Assembly (NCBI GenBank): GCA_946699065.1
Contig: CAMPDV010001045.1
Location: 79,415-143,414 of the forward strand
From: Loxodes magnus
Lineage: Eukaryota > Ciliophora > Karyorelictea > Loxodida > Loxodidae
Direction: 5' to 3'
Length of the DNA: 64,000 nucleotides
In this document: in pieces, positions 15,001-30,000 of the stretch
Layout: each line of letters starts with the position of its first letter
How positions within the stretch are numbered: the first letter of the stretch is position 1
Notes under the pieces: generated by a model
Seen by the model: only the letters and a program-made list of their open reading frames with translations
Database searches by the model: none
Told to the model about the DNA's origin: nothing
Program-made: the position numbers and the translations under genes

Positions 15001-18000
15001 AACCTGTGTGACCACTCATGGTCTTACAGGTACCTGTCTTGACGTCCCATAGTCTCACCGTATAATCATGACTTCCCGATACGATGAACTCTGAATCACT
15101 GGATATAGCCACAGCAGATACACAACTAGTGTGACCACTCATGGTCTTACAGGTACCTGTCTTGACGTCCCATAGTCTCACCGTATAATCTGCACTTCCC
15201 GATACGATGAACTCTGAATCACTGGATATAGCCACAGATCATACATGACTAGTGTGACCACTCATGGTCTTACAGGTACCTGTCTTGACGTCCCATAGTC
15301 TCACCGTATTATCATGACTTCCCGATACGATGAACTCTGAATCACTGGATATAGCCACAGCATATACATAACTAGTGTGACCACTCATGGTCTTACAGGT
15401 ACCTGTCTTGACGTCCCATAGTCTCACCGTATAATCATGACTTCCCGATACGATGAACTCTGAATCACTGGATATAGCCACAGCAAATACCTAACCTGTG
15501 TGACCACTCATGGTCTTACAGGTACCTGTCTTGACGTCCCATAGTCTCACCTTCTTATCGACACTTCCCGATACGATGAACTCTGAATCACTGGATATAG
15601 CCACAGATCATACATGACTAGTGTGACCACTCATGGTCTTACAGGTACCTGTCTTGACGTCCCATAGTCTCATCGTATAATCTGCACTTCCCGATACGAT
15701 GAACTCTGAATCACTGGATATAGCCACAGCATATACCTAATTTGTGTGACCACTCATGGTCTTACAGGTACCTGTCTTGACGTCCCATAGTCTCACCGTC
15801 TAATCATGACTTCCCGATACGATGAACTCTGTATCACAGGATATAGCCACAGCAAATACCTAACCTGTGTGACCACTCATGGTCTTACAGGTACCTGTCT
15901 TGACGTCCCATAGTCTCACCTTCTTATCGACACTTCCCGATACGATGAACTCTGAATCACTGGATATAGCCACAGCATATACCTAACCTGTGTGACCACT
16001 CATGGTCTTACAGGTACCTGTCTTGACGTCCCATAGTCTCACCGTCTAATCATGACTTCCCGATACGATGAACTCTGAATCACTGGATATAGCCACAGAT
16101 CATACATGACTAGTGTGACCACTCATGGTCTTACAGGTACCTGTCTTGACGTCCCATAGTCTCACCGTATAATCATGACTTCCCGATACGATGAACTCTG
16201 AATCACTGGATATAGCCACAGATCATACCTAATTTGTGTGACCACTCATGGTCTTACAGGTACCTGTCTTGACGTCCCATAGTCTCACCGTATAATCATG
16301 ACTTCCCGATACGATGAACTCTGAATCACTGGATATAGCCACAGCAAATACCTAACCTGTGTGACCACTCATGGTCTTACAGGTACCTGTCTTGACGTCC
16401 CATAGTCTCACCTTCTTATCGACACTTCCCGATACGATGAACTCTGAATCACTGGATATAGCCACAGATCATACATGACTAGTGTGACCACTCATGGTCT
16501 TACAGGTACCTGTCTTGACGTCCCATAGTCTCACCGTATAATCTGCACTTCCCGATACGATGAACTCTGAATCACTGGATATAGCCACAGCATATACATA
16601 ACTAGTGTGACCACTCATGGTCTTACAGGTACCTGTCTTGACGTCCCATAGTCTCACCGTATAATCATGACTTCCCGATACGATGAACTCTGAATCACTG
16701 GATATAGCCACAGCAGATACACAACTAGTGTGACCACTCATGGTCTTACAGGTACCTGTCTTGACGTCCCATAGTCTCACCGTATAATCTGCACTTCCCG
16801 ATACGATGAACTCTGAATCACTGGATATAGCCACAGATCATACATGACTAGTGTGACCACTCATGGTCTTACAGGTACCTGTCTTGACGTCCCATAGTCT
16901 CACCGTATAATCATGACTTCCCGATACGATGAACTCTGAATCACTGGATATAGCCACAGCATATACCAAATTTGTGTGACCACTCATGGTCTTACAGGTA
17001 CCTGTCTTGACGTCCCATAGTCTCACCTTCTTATCGACACTTCCCGATACGATGAACTCTGAATCACTGGATATAGCCACAGCAGATACATAACTAGTGT
17101 GACCACTCATGGTCTTACAGGTACCTGTCTTGACGTCCCATAGTCTCACCGTATAATCTGCACTTCCCGATACGATGAACTCTGAATCACTGGATATAGC
17201 CACAGATCATACCTAATTTGTGTGACCACTCATGGTCTTACAGGTACCTGTCTTGACGTCCCATAGTCTCATCGTATAATCTGCACTTCCCGATACGATG
17301 AACTCTGAATCACTGGATATAGCCACAGATCATACATGACTAGTGTGACCACTCATGGTCTTACAGGTACCTGTCTTGACGTCCCATAGTCTCATCGTAT
17401 AATCTGCACTTCCCGATACGATGAACTCTGAATCACTGGATATAGCCACAGATCATACATGACTAGTGTGACCACTCATGGTCTTACAGGTACCTGTCTT
17501 GACGTCCCATAGTCTCACCGTATAATCTGCACTTCCCGATACGATGAACTCTGAATCACTGGATATAGCCACAGATCATACATGACTAGTGTGACCACTC
17601 ATGGTCTTACAGGTACCTGTCTTGACGTCCCATAGTCTCATCGTATAATCTGCACTTCCCGATACGATGAACTCTGAATCACTGGATATAGCCACAGCAA
17701 ATACCTAACCTGTGTGACCACTCATGGTCTTACAGGTACCTGTCTTGACGTCCCATAGTCTCACCGTATAATCTGCACTTCCCGATACGATGAACTCTGA
17801 ATCACTGGATATAGCCACAGATCATACATGACTAGTGTGACCACTCATGGTCTTACAGGTACCTGTCTTGACGTCCCATAGTCTCACCGTATAATCTGCA
17901 CTTCCCGATACGATGAACTCTGAATCACTGGATATAGCCACAGCATATACATAACTAGTGTGACCACTCATGGTCTTACAGGTACCTGTCTTGACGTCCC

Positions 18001-21000
18001 ATAGTCTCACCGTATTATCATGACTTCCCGATACGATGAACTCTGAATCACTGGATATAGCCACAGAATATACCTAACCTGTGTGACCACTCATGGTCTT
18101 ACAGGTACCTGTCTTGACGTCCCATAGTCTCATCGTATAATCTGCACTTCCCGATACGATGAACTCTGAATCACTGGATATAGCCACAGCATATACCTAA
18201 CCTGTGTGACCACTCATGGTCTTACAGGTACCTGTCTTGACGTCCCATAGTCTCATCGTATAATCTGCACTTCCCGATACGATGAACTCTGAATCACTGG
18301 ATATAGCCACAGAGAATACATAATCTGTGTGACCACTCATGGTCTTACAGGTACCTGTCTTGACGTCCCATAGTCTCACCGTATAATCTGCACTTCCCGA
18401 TACGATGAACTCTGAATCACTGGATATAGCCACAGCAGATACATAACTAGTGTGACCACTCATGGTCTTACAGGTACCTGTCTTGACGTCCCATAGTCTC
18501 ACCTTCTTATCGACACTTCCCGATACGATGAACTCTGAATCACTGGATATAGCCACAGATCATACCTAATTTGTGTGACCACTCATGGTCTTACAGGTAC
18601 CTGTCTTGACGTCCCATAGTCTCACCGTATAATCATGACTTCCCGATACGATGAACTCTGAATCACTGGATATAGCCACAGATCATACCTAATTTGTGTG
18701 ACCACTCATGGTCTTACAGGTACCTGTCTTGACGTCCCATAGTCTCACCGTATAATCATGACTTCCCGATACGATGAACTCTGAATCACTGGATATAGCC
18801 ACAGATCATACCTAATTTGTGTGACCACTCATGGTCTTACAGGTACCTGTCTTGACGTCCCATAGTCTCATCGTATAATCTGCACTTCCCGATACGATGA
18901 ACTCTGAATCACTGGATATAGCCACAGCAAATACCTAACCTGTGTGACCACTCATGGTCTTACAGGTACCTGTCTTGACGTCCCATAGTCTCACCGTATA
19001 ATCATGACTTCCCGATACGATGAACTCTGAATCACTGGATATAGCCACAGATCATACATGACTAGTGTGACCACTCATGGTCTTACAGGTACCTGTCTTG
19101 ACGTCCCATAGTCTCACCGTCTAATCATGACTTCCCGATACGATGAACTCTGAATCACTGGATATAGCCACAGCATATACACAACTAGTGTGACCACTCA
19201 TGGTCTTACAGGTACCTGTCTTGACGTCCCATAGTCTCACCGTATTATCATGACTTCCCGATACGATGAACTCTGAATCACTGGATATAGCCACAGATCA
19301 TACATGACTAGTGTGACCACTCATGGTCTTACAGGTACCTGTCTTGACGTCCCATAGTCTCACCGTCTAATCATGACTTCCCGATACGATGAACTCTGAA
19401 TCACTGGATATAGCCACAGCATATACATAACTAGTGTGACCACTCATGGTCTTACAGGTACCTGTCTTGACGTCCCATAGTCTCACCGTATAATCTGCAC
19501 TTCCCGATACGATGAACTCTGAATCACTGGATATAGCCACAGATCATACATGACTAGTGTGACCACTCATGGTCTTACAGGTACCTGTCTTGACGTCCCA
19601 TAGTCTCACCGTATAATCATGACTTCCCGATACGATGAACTCTGAATCACTGGATATAGCCACAGATAATACATAATCTGTGTGACCACTCATGGTCTTA
19701 CAGGTACCTGTCTTGACGTCCCATAGTCTCACCGTATAATCATGACTTCCCGATACGATGAACTCTGAATCACTGGATATAGCCACAGATCATACCTAAT
19801 TTGTGTGACCACTCATGGTCTTACAGGTACCTGTCTTGACGTCCCATAGTCTCACCGTATAATCATGACTTCCCGATACGATGAACTCTGAATCACTGGA
19901 TATAGCCACAGATCATACATGACTAGTGTGACCACTCATGGTCTTACAGGTACCTGTCTTGACGTCCCATAGTCTCACCGTATTATCATGACTTCCCGAT
20001 ACGATGAACTCTGAATCACTGGATATAGCCACAGCATATACCTAACTAGTGTGACCACTCATGGTCTTACAGGTACCTGTCTTGACGTCCCATAGTCTCA
20101 TCGTATAATCTGCACTTCCCGATACGATGAACTCTGAATCACTGGATATAGCCACAGCAAATACCTAACCTGTGTGACCACTCATGGTCTTACAGGTACC
20201 TGTCTTGACGTCCCATAGTCTCACCGTATAATCTGCACTTCCCGATACGATGAACTCTGAATCACTGGATATAGCCACAGATCATACATGACTAGTGTGA
20301 CCACTCATGGTCTTACAGGTACCTGTCTTGACGTCCCATAGTCTCACCGTATAATCATGACTTCCCGATACGATGAACTCTGAATCACTGGATATAGCCA
20401 CAGCAAATACCTAACCTGTGTGACCACTCATGGTCTTACAGGTACCTGTCTTGACGTCCCATAGTCTCACCTTCTTATCGACACTTCCCGATACGATGAA
20501 CTCTGAATCACTGGATATAGCCACAGCAGATACATAGTGTGTGTGACCACTCATGGTCTTACAGGTACCTGTCTTGACGTCCCATAGTCTCACCGTATAA
20601 TCTGCACTTCCCGATACGATGAACTCTGAATCACTGGATATAGCCACAGATCATACATGACTAGTGTGACCACTCATGGTCTTACAGGTACCTGTCTTGA
20701 CGTCCCATAGTCTCACCGTATTATCATGACTTCCCGATACGATGAACTCTGAATCACTGGATATAGCCACAGCATATACATAACTAGTGTGACCACTCAT
20801 GGTCTTACAGGTACCTGTCTTGACGTCCCATAGTCTCACCGTATAATCATGACTTCCCGATACGATGAACTCTGAATCACTGGATATAGCCACAGCAGAT
20901 ACATAACTAGTGTGACCACTCATGGTCTTACAGGTACCTGTCTTGACGTCCCATAGTCTCACCTTCTTATCGACACTTCCCGATACGATGAACTCTGAAT

Positions 21001-24000
21001 CACTGGATATAGCCACAGATCATACATGACTAGTGTGACCACTCATGGTCTTACAGGTACCTGTCTTGACGTCCCATAGTCTCACCGTATAATCTGCACT
21101 TCCCGATACGATGAACTCTGAATCACTGGATATAGCCACAGCATATACATAACTAGTGTGACCACTCATGGTCTTACAGGTACCTGTCTTGACGTCCCAT
21201 AGTCTCACCGTATAATCATGACTTCCCGATACGATGAACTCTGAATCACTGGATATAGCCACAGCAGATACATAACTAGTGTGACCACTCATGGTCTTAC
21301 AGGTACCTGTCTTGACGTCCCATAGTCTCACCTTCTTATCGACACTTCCCGATACGATGAACTCTGAATCACTGGATATAGCCACAGATCATACATAATC
21401 TGTGTGACCACTCATGGTCTTACAGGTACCTGTCTTGACGTCCCATAGTCTCACCGTATAATCTGCACTTCCCGATACGATGAACTCTGAATCACTGGAT
21501 ATAGCCACAGCATATACATAACTAGTGTGACCACTCATGGTCTTACAGGTACCTGTCTTGACGTCCCATAGTCTCACCGTATAATCTGCACTTCCCGATA
21601 CGATGAACTCTGAATCACTGGATATAGCCACAGATCATACATGACTAGTGTGACCACTCATGGTCTTACAGGTACCTGTCTTGACGTCCCATAGTCTCAC
21701 CGTATTATCATGACTTCCCGATACGATGAACTCTGAATCACTGGATATAGCCACAGAGAATACATAATCTGTGTGACCACTCATGGTCTTACAGGTACCT
21801 GTCTTGACGTCCCATAGTCTCACCGTATAATCTGCACTTCCCGATACGATGAACTCTGTATCACTGGATATAGCCACAGCAAATACCTAACCTGTGTGAC
21901 CACTCATGGTCTTACAGGTACCTGTCTTGACGTCCCATAGTCTCACCTTCTTATCGACACTTCCCGATACGATGAACTCTGAATCACTGGATATAGCCAC
22001 AGATCATACATGACTAGTGTGACCACTCATGGTCTTACAGGTACCTGTCTTGACGTCCCATAGTCTCACCGTATAATCTGCACTTTCCGATACGATGAAC
22101 TCTGAATCACTGGATATAGCCACAGATCATACATGACTAGTGTGACCACTCATGGTCTTACAGGTACCTGTCTTGACGTCCCATAGTCTCACCTTCTTAT
22201 CGACACTTCCCGATACGATGAACTCTGAATCACTGGATATAGCCACAGCAGATACATAGTGTGTGTGACCACTCATGGTCTTACAGGTACCTGTCTTGAC
22301 GTCCCATAGTCTCACCGTATAATCTGCACTTCCCGATACGATGAACTCTGAATCACTGGATATAGCCACAGATCATACATGACTAGTGTGACCACTCATG
22401 GTCTTACAGGTACCTGTCTTGACGTCCCATAGTCTCACCGTATAATCTGCACTTCCCGATACGATGAACTCTGAATCACTGGATATAGCCACAGCATATA
22501 CATGACTAGTGTGACCACTCATGGTCTTACAGGTACCTGTCTTGACGTCCCATAGTCTCACCGTCTTATCATCACTTCCCGATACGATGAACTCTGTATC
22601 ACTGGATATAGCCACAGCATATACATAACTAGTGTGACCACTCATGGTCTTACAGGTACCTGTCTTGACGTCCCATAGTCTCACCGTATAATCTGCACTT
22701 CCCGATACGATGAACTCTGAATCACTGGATATAGCCACAGCATATACATAACTAGTGTGACCACTCATGGTCTTACAGGTACCTGTCTTGACGTCCCATA
22801 GTCTCACCGTATAATCTGCACTTCCCGATACGATGAACTCTGAATCACTGGATATAGCCACAGCATATACATAACTAGTGTGACCACTCATGGTCTTACA
22901 GGTACCTGTCTTGACGTCCCATAGTCTCACCGTATAATCATGACTTCCCGATACGATGAACTCTGAATCACTGGATATAGCCACAGCAGATACATAACTA
23001 GTGTGACCACTCATGGTCTTACAGGTACCTGTCTTGACGTCCCATAGTCTCACCTTCTTATCGACACTTCCCGATACGATGAACTCTGAATCACTGGATA
23101 TAGCCACAGATCATACATAATCTGTGTGACCACTCATGGTCTTACAGGTACCTGTCTTGACGTCCCATAGTCTCACCGTATAATCTGCACTTCCCGATAC
23201 GATGAACTCTGAATCACTGGATATAGCCACAGCATATACATAACTAGTGTGACCACTCATGGTCTTACAGGTACCTGTCTTGACGTCCCATAGTCTCACC
23301 GTATAATCTGCACTTCCCGATACGATGAACTCTGAATCACTGGATATAGCCACAGATCATACATGACTAGTGTGACCACTCATGGTCTTACAGGTACCTG
23401 TCTTGACGTCCCATAGTCTCACCGTATAATCATGACTTCCCGATACGATGAACTCTGAATCACTGGATATAGCCACAGAGAATACATAATCTGTGTGACC
23501 ACTCATGGTCTTACAGGTACCTGTCTTGACGTCCCATAGTCTCACCGTATAATCTGCACTTCCCGATACGATGAACTCTGTATCACTGGATATAGCCACA
23601 GCAAATACCTAACCTGTGTGACCACTCATGGTCTTACAGGTACCTGTCTTGACGTCCCATAGTCTCACCTTCTTATCGACACTTCCCGATACGATGAACT
23701 CTGAATCACTGGATATAGCCACAGATCATACATGACTAGTGTGACCACTCATGGTCTTACAGGTACCTGTCTTGACGTCCCATAGTCTCACCGTATAATC
23801 TGCACTTTCCGATACGATGAACTCTGAATCACTGGATATAGCCACAGATCATACATGACTAGTGTGACCACTCATGGTCTTACAGGTACCTGTCTTGACG
23901 TCCCATAGTCTCACCTTCTTATCGACACTTCCCGATACGATGAACTCTGAATCACTGGATATAGCCACAGCAGATACATAGTGTGTGTGACCACTCATGG

Positions 24001-27000
24001 TCTTACAGGTACCTGTCTTGACGTCCCATAGTCTCACCGTATAATCTGCACTTCCCGATACGATGAACTCTGAATCACTGGATATAGCCACAGATCATAC
24101 ATGACTAGTGTGACCACTCATGGTCTTACAGGTACCTGTCTTGACGTCCCATAGTCTCACCGTATAATCTGCACTTCCCGATACGATGAACTCTGAATCA
24201 CTGGATATAGCCACAGCATATACATGACTAGTGTGACCACTCATGGTCTTACAGGTACCTGTCTTGACGTCCCATAGTCTCACCGTCTTATCATCACTTC
24301 CCGATACGATGAACTCTGTATCACTGGATATAGCCACAGCATATACATAACTAGTGTGACCACTCATGGTCTTACAGGTACCTGTCTTGACGTCCCATAG
24401 TCTCACCGTATAATCTGCACTTCCCGATACGATGAACTCTGAATCACTGGATATAGCCACAGCATATACATAACTAGTGTGACCACTCATGGTCTTACAG
24501 GTACCTGTCTTGACGTCCCATAGTCTCACCGTATAATCTGCACTTCCCGATACGATGAACTCTGAATCACTGGATATAGCCACAGCATATACATTACTAG
24601 TGTGACCACTCATGGTCTTACAGGTACCTGTCTTGACGTCCCATAGTCTCACCGTCTTATCTGCACTTCCCGATACGATGAACTCTGAATCACTGGATAT
24701 AGCCACAGCATATACATTACTAGTGTGACCACTCATGGTCTTACAGGTACCTGTCTTGACGTCCCATAGTCTCACCGTATAATCATGACTTCCCGATACG
24801 ATGAACTCTGAATCACTGGATATAGCCACAGCATATACATAACTAGTGTGACCACTCATGGTCTTACAGGTACCTGTCTTGACGTCCCATAGTCTCACCG
24901 TATAATCATGACTTCCCGATACGATGAACTCTGAATCACTGGATATAGACACAGATCATACATGACTAGTGTGACCACTCATGGTCTTACAGGTACCTGT
25001 CTTGACGTCCCATAGTCTCATCGTATAATCTGCACTTCCCGATACGATGAACTCTGAATCACTGGATATAGCCACAGCATATACATAACTAGTGTGACCA
25101 CTCATGGTCTTACAGGTACCTGTCTTGACGTCCCATAGTCTCACCGTCTAATCATGACTTCCCGATACGATGAACTCTGAATCACTGGATATAGCCACAG
25201 ATCATACATGACTAGTGTGACCACTCATGGTCTTACAGGTACCTGTCTTGACGTCCCATAGTCTCACCGTATAATCTGCACTTCCCGATACGATGAACTC
25301 TGAATCACTGGATATAGCCACAGCAGATACATAACTAGTGTGACCACTCATGGTCTTACAGGTACCTGTCTTGACGTCCCATAGTCTCACCGTATAATCT
25401 GCACTTCCCGATACGATGAACTCTGAATCACTGGATATAGCCACAGCATATACATAACTAGTGTGACCACTCATGGTCTTACAGGTACCTGTCTTGACGT
25501 CCCATAGTCTCACCGTATAATCATGACTTCCCGATACGATGAACTCTGAATCACTGGATATAGCCACAGCAGATACACAACTAGTGTGACCACTCATGGT
25601 CTTACAGGTACCTGTCTTGACGTCCCATAGTCTCATCGTATAATCTGCACTTCCCGATACGATGAACTCTGAATCACTGGATATAGCCACAGATCATACA
25701 TGACTAGTGTGACCACTCATGGTCTTACAGGTACCTGTCTTGACGTCCCATAGTCTCACCGTATAATCATGACTTCCCGATACGATGAACTCTGAATCAC
25801 TGGATATAGCCACAGATCATACATGACTAGTGTGACCACTCATGGTCTTACAGGTACCTGTCTTGACGTCCCATAGTCTCACCGTATAATCATGACTTCC
25901 CGATACGATGAACTCTGAATCACTGGATATAGCCACAGATCATACAGAACTAGTGTGACCACTCATGGTCTTACAGGTACCTGTCTTGAAGTCCCATAGT
26001 CTCACCGTCTAATCTCCACTTCCCGATACGATGAACTCTGAATCACTGGATATAGCCACAGCAAATACCTAACCTGTGTGACCACTCCTGGTCTTACAGG
26101 TACCTGTCTTGACGTCACATAGTCTCACCGTATAATCTGCACTTCCCGATACGATGAACTCTGAATCACTGGATATAGCCACAGATCATACATGACTAGT
26201 GTGACCACTCATGGTCTTACAGGTACCTGTCTTGACGTCCCATAGTCTCATCGTATAATCTGCACTTCCCGATACGATGAACTCTGAATCACTGGATATA
26301 GCCACAGATCATACATGACTAGTGTGACCACTCATGGTCTTACAGGTACCTGTCTTGACGTCCCATAGTCTCACCGTATAATCTGCACTTCCCGATACGA
26401 TGAACTCTGAATCACTGGATATAGCCACAGATCATACATGACTAGTGTGACCACTCATGGTCTTACAGGTACCTGTCTTGACGTCCCATAGTCTCATCGT
26501 ATAATCTGCACTTCCCGATACGATGAACTCTGAATCACTGGATATAGCCACAGCAAATACCTAACCTGTGTGACCACTCATGGTCTTACAGGTACCTGTC
26601 TTGACGTCCCATAGTCTCACCTTCTTATCGACACTTCCCGATACGATGAACTCTGAATCACTGGATATAGCCACAGATCATACATGACTAGTGTGACCAC
26701 TCATGGTCTTACAGGTACCTGTCTTGACGTCCCATAGTCTCACCGTATAATCTGCACTTCCCGATACGATGAACTCTGAATCACTGGATATAGCCACAGC
26801 ATATACATAACTAGTGTGACCACTCATGGTCTTACAGGTACCTGTCTTGACGTCCCATAGTCTCACCGTATTATCATGACTTCCCGATACGATGAACTCT
26901 GAATCACTGGATATAGCCACAGCAGATACACAACTAGTGTGACCACTCATGGTCTTACAGGTACCTGTCTTGACGTCCCATAGTCTCACCGTATAATCTG

Positions 27001-30000
27001 CACTTCCCGATACGATGAACTCTGAATCACTGGATATAGCCACAGATCATACATGACTAGTGTGACCACTCATGGTCTTACAGGTACCTGTCTTGACGTC
27101 CCATAGTCTCATCGTATAATCTGCACTTCCCGATACGATGAACTCTGAATCACTGGATATAGCCACAGAGAATACATAATCTGTGTGACCACTCATGGTC
27201 TTACAGGTACCTGTCTTGACGTCCCATAGTCTCACCGTATAATCTGCACTTCCCGATACGATGAACTCTGAATCACTGGATATAGCCACAGCAGATACAT
27301 AACTAGTGTGACCACTCATGGTCTTACAGGTACCTGTCTTGACGTCCCATAGTCTCACCTTCTTATCGACACTTCCCGATACGATGAACTCTGAATCACT
27401 GGATATAGCCACAGATCATACCTAATTTGTGTGACCACTCATGGTCTTACAGGTACCTGTCTTGACGTCCCATAGTCTCACCGTATAATCATGACTTCCC
27501 GATACGATGAACTCTGAATCACTGGATATAGCCACAGATCATACCTAATTTGTGTGACCACTCATGGTCTTACAGGTACCTGTCTTGACGTCCCATAGTC
27601 TCACCTTCTTATCGACACTTCCCGATACGATGAACTCTGAATCACTGGATATAGCCACAGATCATACCTAATTTGTGTGACCACTCATGGTCTTACAGGT
27701 ACCTGTCTTGACGTCCCATAGTCTCACCGTATAATCATGACTTCCCGATACGATGAACTCTGAATCACTGGATATAGCCACAGATCATACCTAATTTGTG
27801 TGACCACTCATGGTCTTACAGGTACCTGTCTTGACGTCCCATAGTCTCACCGTATAATCATGACTTCCCGATACGATGAACTCTGAATCACTGGATATAG
27901 CCACAGATCATACATAACTAGTGTGACCACTCATGGTCTTACAGGTACCTGTCTTGACGTCCCATAGTCTCACCTTCTTATCGACACTTCCCGATACGAT
28001 GAACTCTGAATCGCTGGATATAGCCACAGCATATACCTAACCTGTGTGACCACTCATGGTCTTACAGGTACCTGTCTTGACGTCCCATAGTCTCATCGTA
28101 TAATCTGCACTTCCCGATACGATGAACTCTGAATCACTGGATATAGCCACAGATCATACCTAATTTGTGTGACCACTCATGGTCTTACAGGTACCTGTCT
28201 TGACGTCCCATAGTCTCACCTTCTTATCGACACTTCCCGATACGATGAACTCTGAATCACTGGATATAGCCACAGCATATACCTAACTAGTGTGACCACT
28301 CATGGTCTTACAGGTACCTGTCTTGACGTCCCATAGTCTCACCGTATAATCATGACTTCCCGATACGATGAACTCTGAATCACTGGATATAGCCACAGAT
28401 CATACATAACTAGTGTGACCACTCATGGTCTTACAGGTACCTGTCTTGACGTCCCATAGTCTCACCGTATAATCTGCACTTCCCGATACGATGAACTCTG
28501 AATCACTGGATATAGCCTCAGCATATACCTAACTAGTGTGACCACTCATGGTCTTACAGGTACCTGTCTTGACGTCCCATAGTCTCATCGTATAATCTGC
28601 ACTTCCCGATACGATGAACTCTGAATCACTGGATATAGCCTCAGCAAATACCTAACATGTGTGACCACTCATGGTCTTACAGGTACCTGTCTTGACGTCC
28701 CATAGTCTCACCGTATAATCATGACTTCCCGATACGATGAACTCTGAATCACTGGATATAGCCACAGCAAATACCTAACCTGTGTGACCACTCATGGTCT
28801 TACAGGTACCTGTCTTGACGTCCCATAGTCTCACCGTATAATCTGCACTTCCCGATACGATGAACTCTGAATCACTGGATATAGCCACAGCATATACCTA
28901 ACTAGTGTGACCACTCATGGTCTTACAGGTACCTGTCTTGACGTCCCATAGTCTCATCGTATAATCTGCACTTCCCGATACGATGAACTCTGAATCACTG
29001 GATATAGCCTCAGCAAATACCTAACATGTGTGACCACTCATGGTCTTACAGGTACCTGTCTTGACGTCCCATAGTCTCACCGTATAATCATGACTTCCCG
29101 ATACGATGAACTCTGAATCACTGGATATAGCCACAGCAAATACCTAACCTGTGTGACCACTCATGGTCTTACAGGTACCTGTCTTGACGTCCCATAGTCT
29201 CACCGTATAATCATGACTTCCCGATACGATGAACTCTGAATCACTGGATATAGCCACAGCAGATACACAACTAGTGTGACCACTCATGGTCTTACAGGTA
29301 CCTGTCTTGACGTCCCATAGTCTCACCGTATAATCTGCACTTCCCGATACGATGAACTCTGAATCACTGGATATAGCCACAGATCATACCTAATTTGTGT
29401 GACCACTCATGGTCTTACAGGTACCTGTCTTGACGTCCCATAGTCTCACCGTATAATCATGACTTCCCGATACGATGAACTCTGAATCACTGGATATAGC
29501 CACAGCAAATACCTAACCTGTGTGACCACTCATGGTCTTACAGGTACCTGTCTTGACGTCCCATAGTCTCACCGTATAATCATGACTTCCCGATACGATG
29601 AACTCTGAATCACTGGATATAGCCACAGCAGATACACAACTAGTGTGACCACTCATGGTCTTACAGGTACCTGTCTTGACGTCCCATAGTCTCACCGTAT
29701 AATCTGCACTTCCCGATACGATGAACTCTGAATCACTGGATATAGCCACAGATCATACATGACTAGTGTGACCACTCATGGTCTTACAGGTACCTGTCTT
29801 GACGTCCCATAGTCTCACCGTATTATCATGACTTCCCGATACGATGAACTCTGAATCACTGGATATAGCCACAGCATATACATAACTAGTGTGACCACTC
29901 ATGGTCTTACAGGTACCTGTCTTGACGTCCCATAGTCTCACCGTATAATCATGACTTCCCGATACGATGAACTCTGAATCACTGGATATAGCCACAGCAA

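Noticed and set aside
24095-24097. TGA read as Cys (euplotid-type code)
   Set aside because: Cys at this site would be tolerated but is not typical of WD40 repeats, whereas Trp is; TAG would also remain unexplained in that code.
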